NCBI GenBank assembly: GCA_030220185.1
Contig: JASPKZ010010272.1
Location: 5,009,501 to 5,073,500 of the forward strand
Origin: Diploptera punctata
Taxonomy: Eukaryota > Arthropoda > Insecta > Blattodea > Blaberidae
Length of the DNA stretch: 64,000 nucleotides
Direction: 5' to 3'
This document shows positions 45,301 to 54,300 of the stretch, one piece after another; positions within the stretch are counted from its first letter, which is position 1, and each line of letters opens with the position of its first letter. A model generated the notes under the pieces. It saw nothing but the letters and a program-made list of their open reading frames with translations, was not told the DNA's origin and searched no databases. Both the position numbers and the translations under genes were made by a program.

Positions 45301-48300
45301 TTCCTTCCGGCCAAGTGCTCTACCAACTGAGCTACCAAGGCGAGTTACGATCTAGACGCAAATTCTTCTCTTATATACGTTGTAATTCCCTATCGCCAAA
45401 TGCTTTTGAAACCATTGTTTCTATCTTTGCAAATGGCGGCTTCTTAGTTAAGAAGACATTTATTGGAAATTCAACATTACTTTAAAAGCCAGTAAGGCCT
45501 CTAATGATGTTTTTAATATCAATTTAACATTTCTCAATGAAAGATAAATTAAATTTGAAGAGAAAAATTCTCGCCCAGACCGGGACTCGAACCCGGGACC
45601 CTTGGCTTTCCGGGCCAAGTGCTCTACCAACTGAGCTACCAAGGCGAGTTACGATCTAGACGCAAATTCTTCTCTTATATACGTTGTAATTCCCTATCGC
45701 GCCAAATGCTTTTGAAACCATTGTTTCTATCTTTGCAAATGGCGGCTTCTTAGTTAAGAAGACATTTATTGGAAATTCAACATTACTTTAAAAGCCAGTA
45801 AGGCCTCTAATGATGTTTTTAATATCAATTTAACATTTCTCAATGAAAGATAAATTAAATTTGAAGAGAAAAATTCTCGCCCAGACCGGGACTCGAACCC
45901 GGGACCCTTGGCTTTCCGGGCCAAGTGCTCTACCAACTGAGCTACCAAGGCGAGTTACGATCTAGACGCAAATTCTTCTCTTATATACGTTGTAATTCCC
46001 TATCGCCAAATGCTTTTGAAACCATTGTTTCTATCTTTGCAAATGGCGGCTTCTTAGTTAAGAAGACATTTATTGGAAATTCAACATTACTTTAAAAGCC
46101 AGTAAGGCCTCTAATGATGTTTTTAATATCAATTTAACATTTCTCAATGAAAGATAAATTAAATTTGAAGAGAAAAATTCTCGCCCAGACCGGGACTCGA
46201 ACCCGGGACCCTTGGCTTTCCGGGCCAAGTGCTCTACCAACTGAGCTACCAAGGCGAGTTACGATCTAGACGCAAATTCTTCTCTTATATACGTTGTAAT
46301 TCCCTATCGCCAAATGCTTTTGAAACCATTGTTTCTATCTTTGCAAATGGCGGCTTCTTAGTTAAGAAGACATTTATTGGAAATTCAACATTACTTTAAA
46401 AGCCAGTAAGGCCTCTAATGATGTTTTTAATATCAATTTAACATTTCTCAATGAAAGATAAATTAAATTTGAAGAGAAAAATTCTCGCCCAGACCGGGAC
46501 TCGAACCCGGGACCCTTGGCTTTCCGGGCCAAGTGCTCTACCAACTGAGCTACCAAGGCGAGTTACGATCTAGACGCAAATTCTTCTCTTATATACGTTG
46601 TAATTCCCTATCACCAAATGCTTTTGAAACCATTGTTTCTATCTTTGCAAATGGCGGCTTCTTAGTTAAGAAGACATTTATTGGAAATTCAACATTACTT
46701 TAAAAGCCAGTAAGGCCTCTAATGATGTTTTTAATATCAATTTAACATTTCTCAATGAAGATAAATTAAATTTGAAGAGAAAAATTCTCGCCCAGACCGG
46801 GACTCGAACCCGGGACCCTTGGCTTTCCGGGCCAAGTGCTCTATAACCAACTGAGCTACCAAGGCGAGTTACGATCTAGACGCAAATTCTTCTCTTATAT
46901 ACGTTGTAATTCCCTATCGCCAAATGCTTTTGAAACCATTGTTTCTATCTTAGCAAATGGCGGCTTCTTAGTTAAGAAGACATTTATTGGAAATTCAACA
47001 TTACTTTAAAAGCCAGTAAGGCCTCTAATGATGTTTTTAATATCAATTTAACATTTCTCAATGAAAGATAAATTAAATTTGAAGAGAAAAATTCTCGCCC
47101 AGACCGGGACTCGAACCCGGACCCTTGGCTTTCCGGGCCAAGTGCTCTACCAACTGAGCTACCAAGGCGAGTTACGATCTAGACGCAAATTCTTCTCTTA
47201 TATACGTTGTAATTCCCTATCGCCAAATGCTTTTGAAACCATTGTTTCTATCTTTGCAAATGGCGGCTTCTTAGTTAAGAAGACATTTATTGGAAATTCA
47301 ACATTACTTTAAAAGCCAGTAAGGCCTCTAATGATGTTTTTAATATCAATTTAACATTTCTCAATGAAAGATAAATTAAATTTGAAGAGAAAAATTCTCG
47401 CCCAGACCGGGACTCGAACCCGGGACCCTTGGCTTTCCGGGCCAAGTGCTCTACCAACTGAGCTACCAAGGCGAGTTACGATCTAGACGCAAATTCTTCT
47501 CTTATATACGTTGTAATTCCCTATCGCCAAATGCTTTTGAAACCATTGTTTCTATCTTTTCAAATGGCGGCTTCTTAGTTAAGAAGACATTTATTGGAAA
47601 TTCAACATTACGGGTTCGAGTCCCGGTCTGGGCGAGAATTTTTCTCTTCAAATTTAATTTATCTTTCATTGAGAAATGTTAAATTGATATTAAAAACATC
47701 ATTAGAGGCCTTACTGGCTTTTAAAGTAATGTTGAATTTCCAATAAATGTCTTCTTAACTAAGAAGCCGCCATTTGCAAAGATAGAAACAATGGTTTCAA
47801 AAGCATTTGGCGATAGGGAATTACAACGTATATAAGAGAAGAATTTGCGTCTAGATCGTAACTCGCCTTGGTAGCTCAGTTGGTAGAGCACTTGGCCCGG
47901 AAAGCCAAGGGTCCCGGGTTCGAGTCCCGGTCTGGGCGAGAATTTTTCTCTCCAAATTTAATTTATCTTTCATTGAGAAATGTTAAATTGATATTAAAAA
48001 CATCATTAGAGGCCTTACTGGCTTTTAAAGTAATGTTGAATTTCCAATAAATGTCTTCTTAACTAAGAAGCCGCCATTTGCAAAGATAGAAACAATGGTT
48101 TCAAAAGCATTTGGCGATAGGGAATTACAACGTATATAAGAGAAGAATTTGCGTCTAGATCGTAACTCGCCTTGGTAGCTCAGTTGGTAGAGCACTTGGC
48201 CCGGAAAGCCAAGGGTCCCGGGTTCGAGTCCCGGTCTGGGCGAGAATTTTTCTCTTCAAATTTAATTTATCTTTCATTGAGAAATGTTAAATTGATATTA

Positions 48301-51300
48301 AAAACATCATTAGAGGCCTTACTGGCTTTTAAAGTAATGTTGAATTTCCAATAAATGTCTTCTTAACTAAGAAGCCGCCATTTGCAAAGATAGAAACAAT
48401 GGTTTCAAAAGCATTTGGCGATAGGGAATTACAACGTATATAAGAGAAGAATTTGCGTCTAGATCGTAACTCGCCTTGGTAGCTCAGTTGGTAGAGCACT
48501 TGGCCCGGAAAGCCAAGGGTCCCGGGTTCGAGTCCTGGTCTGGGCGAGAATTTTTCTCTTCAAATTTAATTTATCTTTCATTGAGAAATGTTAAATTGAT
48601 ATTAAAAACATCATTAGAGGCCTTACTGGCTTTTAAAGTAATGTTGAATTTCCAATAAATGTCTTCTTAACTAAGAAGCCGCCATTTGCAAAGATAGAAA
48701 CAATGGTTTCAAAAGCATTTGGCGATAGGGAATTACAACGTATATAAGAGAAGAATTTGCGTCTAGATCGTAACTCGCCTTGGTAGCTCAGTTGGTAGAG
48801 CACTTGGCCCGGAAAGCCAAGGGTCCCGGGTTCGAGTCCCGGTCTGGGCGAGAATTTTTCTCTTCAAAATCAAAAATTTTGTTTATTTTTTATTTCACTC
48901 ACCTCATACTTCATAATTCCTCGCATTTCAACGAACATTTTTCAAAAACTAAAATAGAAATCAAAAGATACTTGAAATTAAAAGAACTTAGAAACAAAAG
49001 AGCTGCAGATATCAAATTCATTAACAAATGTTTAGAAAAGAATATCACTCCAAAATTTAGTATAAGGTGAGTAAAATAAAAATAAACAATATTAAAAAAC
49101 CTCATAGTGTTATTTCCTACTACATAACTTAATCAAAAATTTTCTTTTTCTGTTTGAACTAGGAAGCCTGGATAGCATAAAGGTCAGTGTGCTGATGCAT
49201 AAAACCAGAGGTCTTGGTTCCAATTTCAAATTTGGGTGAAAATTTTCCTCTTCAAAAAATTATTTATTGTTCAAAATATGTCTGCTGATGGATGCCCTAG
49301 AAGGAATGGTCAACGGAAAGAAGGTTAGAGACAGAAAAAAAATCAAATGATAGACAATATTAAAATAAATGTTTTGTATGCAGACACAAAAAGGCTGAGT
49401 TTAGGAAAGAGTGGAGAATGCTGAGTTTACAGTTAAAGACCTGCTCTTGGGCAGAACACTATGTATGTACATACAAGGGAAATACTGAAAGTTGTGAGCA
49501 ACCCACTGTTAAAATTCAAATTTCAACAACGTAACACAAACGACTGCAGGATCGTAATCTACAGACTTTATACCACAACACTGTCATGTTGTTGTGGCGT
49601 CATAGTTTCTATCACGTGTTTGCAAAATAGTGGACATCAGTGTTTCGTTTCGACAGCGTGCTGTCATTGAATTCTTTGTTAAAGAGGAACAATCTGCTGT
49701 TAACATTTACCCAAGACTTCAAAGTGCATACGGAGATGGGAACACGAGTATCAAAGATGAGCCTAATAGCGGTCGCCCACACTCTGCCTCCACGGATCAC
49801 AACAAGAAAAGAGTTGATGCCTCATTAGAGACGACAGGCGTATCACAGTGAATGAAATCGCTACAAAACTTGCAGTAGGACACAGTGCAGTGCAAGAATG
49901 ATTCATAGCTTAGGTTACCGAAAAGTTAGTGCCCGTTGAGTTCTACGTTTATTAACTGAAGACCACAAACTTCAGAGAAGAACCATCGCCCATAACCTTC
50001 TTCAGAGATTTCGAAATGAAGGTGATGATTTTTTTACGAGTATTGTAACAGGTGACGAAAGCTGGTTTCATCGCTACGAGCCTGAAACAATACGCCAGAG
50101 TATGGAATGGCACCAGTTGAATTCGCCATCAAAGAAAAAAGCAACCACTTGAATTTGCCATCAAAGAAAAACGCAACGTCAATGCAATCTGTTGCGAAAG
50201 TTATAGGCAGCGTCTTCTAGGATGAGCATGGTTGAATTTCTTGAATCTGACAAACCATAAATGCTGCCCGCTATATCCAGACACTTGTGAAGCTCCATCA
50301 TGCATTGCACGACAAACGCCCTGGAAGGAAGGTTATTCTGCAACACAATAACACGCGTCCACACACTGCTCGCGCCACTGTGGAGAAGATCAGGAGAATT
50401 TAAGGCTGGGAAAAATCAGTCACGAAACCTCCCTACAGTCCCGGGGAGTTGGCACCCTCTGACTACCATCCTTCCCGGTTCGGTGAAGAAGCAGCTGAGA
50501 CGCCAACACTACGAGACGCTGGATGATATTCGGAGGAAGCAGCTCTGCATCAGTGTCTTCGGGCAGCTGCGAACTGACTTCTATCGTAAGAAAATTGTCA
50601 CAAGTTGTTTAGAACGCTGGACAAAATGTGTGCAAAACAAAATGGAGCCTATGTTGAAAAGTGACACAAAGGTATGTAGATTAAAGATGGTGCTACTTGG
50701 TTTGTCCAAAAATAAATATTATGATTGTTAAAACAAAAGTTTTTGCTCATGACTTTCAGTATGACCAACAGTTGTATTTAGGTGAGTGTATAAAAGAGTA
50801 AGCACATAACATAATAAATGTTTTTTTATATCAAATAATTATCCAAATGTGTGTATAAATTTTATGTTGACAATTACTTGATTATTTTACTTCAAAGTAC
50901 AAAACAGTGCCAAGAGATAGTGAAATCAATTTGAGGCAGCATTAGTTCAGTTCATTTTATGAGTTAAAGCTTACTATATACTGTAATTTAAAGAATTACC
51001 TTGTCCTTGTATCAATGACAGTTTGGAAAGTGAGTTCCTGTTCCCTATCATCCCAGATATCTTCCTCGCCATCATTTAAAGTATGTACTTTCTGAGCACA
51101 AACTTGCTTGAATTGTTCGGCCTGTCTACCAAGTTCCTCTTCACTTAAGCTGAAAGTCATACTTGTTAATCGATCTACAGATGCACTGTAACAAATTTAA
51201 ATACACAATATATCTCTTTATCATCTTTTTTCATTTTAGATTTTTTTAATCATTTCCTTAATCATGATTAACCACTAAATATTATTTTACTGGAACATTA

Positions 51301-54300
51301 TAAAGTCTTCCTGTTATTACAATATAATATTTTCCAATAATTTTCGATGTTCTTATTTAAATTAACATTTTACAATCCTGGATAGGATTTAATTTAAGAA
51401 AGGAAAATTAATGCTTGAACCAAGGCTTGAGATCCAGGGTTCAAGCTGCAGTTCGAGCGTTAATTTTTCTCTCTTAAATTAAATTTGCCAATAAGTTTCA
51501 CCACATATGCATACATAACATATCGTCGCTTAAGAAACAATACCGCGTAACTGACACTTTTGGTGAAATTGACATTTTTATACTGTTAGCATCATGGAAG
51601 TGCGCTCAGTTCTAACATAGATTGGGATGCAATTTTGTACCATGACCTTGCTAAACTTACAGATAAAATGGTTTCAATGCATAGGTACTAAGGGGAAAAA
51701 TAAACAGTTTTTTGTTTCTCGTGTAAAATGTTCATTTTGTTAGTTATGCAGTATTGTTTCTTAAGCGACGATATGTACTTTTATTTATATTCCGATTTTG
51801 AAATAGCCATATCATAAATCTTTCTATTATTGTCATACGACTCAGTTCATGAGGACAGAGCCTCTTATGCACAGAAAACTCCTTCAACCAACCATACATA
51901 AGCATTGTTTCCAATTATAACCAGCCTCCGTCACTGAGAGTGCAGCAATTTAAATAGTATTTGCACCTGGTCAAAATATTACAGCTACAAAAAAGGCATT
52001 TGAATACTATTCTCTAGGCATATTGGTGAAAATCCCACGTTTTTAGGACTAATATTACTCATCCTGTCTTTTTATTTATTTTAGCAGTGATTGCTTTTGT
52101 GTGAATTTACCTTTTGAACACTTAGCACTCATAAGTAAATATCACAAACACCACATTTCTTGATATTTTACAAATGTAAAAATCTTTATGTATTATATTT
52201 GAAGTGAAAAATTATGCACTCACACTGGGGTTTGAACCCAGTACCTTTGGCTTTCTATGCCAATGCTCTACCACTGAGCTACCTGAGAACTCCAATCTAC
52301 ACGCAAATTTTTCTCTATTTTTATGTATCTTCAGTACAATTTTACAAGTGAGCACTTCTATAACTTCTGTAATCTTATTATTATGGTTAACATTCAGTCT
52401 TCAACAGCTTAGAGAGACAAATTTCATGTAGATTCCAACGAAAATCCAGTAGTCATAATGGCGGTTGAAAATGAAAGAGATTGACCTTTTGAAAACTTCA
52501 GTTCCCGTTTTTTTAATACAATAAATTTGGGAATTTTTAACATTATGAGGTTTTATTAATAAGAATTCACAATTCATTTAATTCTTATTCAGTTCCCGTG
52601 TTTAAGAAAAACTATGAGGTAAGATGTAAAAATGACTCATTAATTTATGAATTAAGAACCTCATAATGTTATTTCCCATATTTAACTTTGAGATAGATTC
52701 CTGTTTGAGATAAAAATGTTTTTGGAATAAGCTAAATATATATTTCAATGTATATATGGTGAATTAAAACAATAGTTAGCGAATTTCATGTGTCTAAATA
52801 AATCCAGTAATTTTATAGAATAATTATGGGAAACAACATGAGGTTTTCAATTTAATAACTAATAAATAGTGAGCCATGAAATCTCACCTCATAACTCCAT
52901 GATCTTTAAGCACAGAACTGCAGTTTCAAGAGGAATCCCCCTCATCTTCAGCCATCTCTATGAAAAAAAAAGCACAGAACTGCAGTTTCAAGAGGGATGC
53001 CTCTTGAAACTGCAGTTCCGTGCTTGAAGATCATGAAGTTATGAAGTGAGATTTCATGACTCACTATTTATTAATTATTAAATTTAAATCTAGTAATTAC
53101 TAGTTTATTTAAAATACAGGCGAGGTAAATTATTTTTAAAGTTCATAATTTCTTTATATAAATTAAATTAATATTTTGATGTTTTTATTATTAATTTCAT
53201 TCATCTCAATGATGTATAAATTATATTTGAAGAGAAAAATTATACACTCAGACCGGGATTTGAACCCAAGAACCAAGGGTCCCGGGTTCAAGTCCTGGTC
53301 TAAGCATATAATTTTTCTCTTCAAATATAATATTTTGATGTTTATTAGTTATTAATAGGCCCCTCAGGGGTCCTCATCTAGGGGATATGTGGATGGCGAC
53401 CACAAGGTGCCCAAGCCGAGCAAAACATTTCTTCCACTTACTTGTGTTTTGCACTCTTTTAACTTTACTATCTAACCTCTCTTGGTTAACTCTTGTTTTT
53501 TCGACCCCGTCGCTATTAGGGCATCCGAGGGCTAGGGAGTCTTTCCTTTCTTCCATTTCTTCTTTCCTTTATTTTCTTTTCTTCTCCAGAAAAGCCTGAC
53601 CAGAGGCTATAAGATGGCAGGCCCATCACTGGTCTTGCCTTCCTTTGGCCAGCAACCAATCGAAGGGACTATTATTATGCTTTCAAGTCTTATACGAGAA
53701 TTTTCCGGAAGAAGCTGGAGGGAAAATTTTCTATAGGATCGTAACAGGCCTTGGCCTAATACTTGGAAGGAAGAAGAAGAAGACTTGTTTTAGGAATTCA
53801 CACTATGAGGTATATTCATGTAGGTAGAATTTCTTATCACTTACCTCATATTGTTGTTCTTTTTGGCTATAAACTAGTTTTGGAACATAGTTTCTGTTCC
53901 ATCCTCAGTATTGTCATGACTGTTGTTCTGTCGTCTTGAAGAGCAGTCCTTTGCTCCTTCCATTGGCTGACTGAAAAAACCTCGGAACCAGGTCATTCTC
54001 ACCGGGAATTTCAAAGTTCATTTTAAAGAAGAAATTGATGAACTTTGAAATTCCCAGTGAGAATGACCTGGTTTCAAGGTTTTTTCAGTCAGCCAATGGA
54101 AGGAGCAAAGGACTGCTCTTCAAGACTACAGAACAATGGTCATGATGATACTGAGGATGGAACAAAAACTATGTTCCAAAACTAGTTTATAGTCAAGAAG
54201 AAGAACAATACGAGATGAGTGATAAAAAATTCTACCTAAATTTATTAGTTATTACCTACTTAAATTTTTTGTGAGGATTCTATTTATTATTAATGCATTT

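Larger units (their letters stand above)
53355..54240. mobile_element. Composite LINE-tail plus PLE palindrome sharing one 14-bp TSD
   Basis: TSD TTTATTAGTTATTA at 53341-53354 and 54241-54254. 53355-53790 is a LINE 3' fragment ending ATCGTAACAGGCCTTGGCC, TAATACTTGGAAGGAAG, (AAG)n. 53790-54240 is a PLE-tail palindrome with arms ACTTACCTCATATTG..TAAACTAGTTTTGG and ORF ends (MNFEIPSENDLVSRFFQSA). Both parts lie between one pair of TSDs. Confidence 0.85.

Noticed and set aside
45460..48658. Repeated identical 60-codon open frames (MVAQLVEHLARKAKGPGFES...)
   Set aside because: They are translations of the tRNA-like body and its flank; such frames arise wherever this sequence occurs and have no independent coding evidence.
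44872..48868. CRISPR-like regular direct repeats
   Set aside because: The whole 304-bp unit is repeated, there are no short repeats with unique spacers, half of the array is inverted, and the context is an insect genome.
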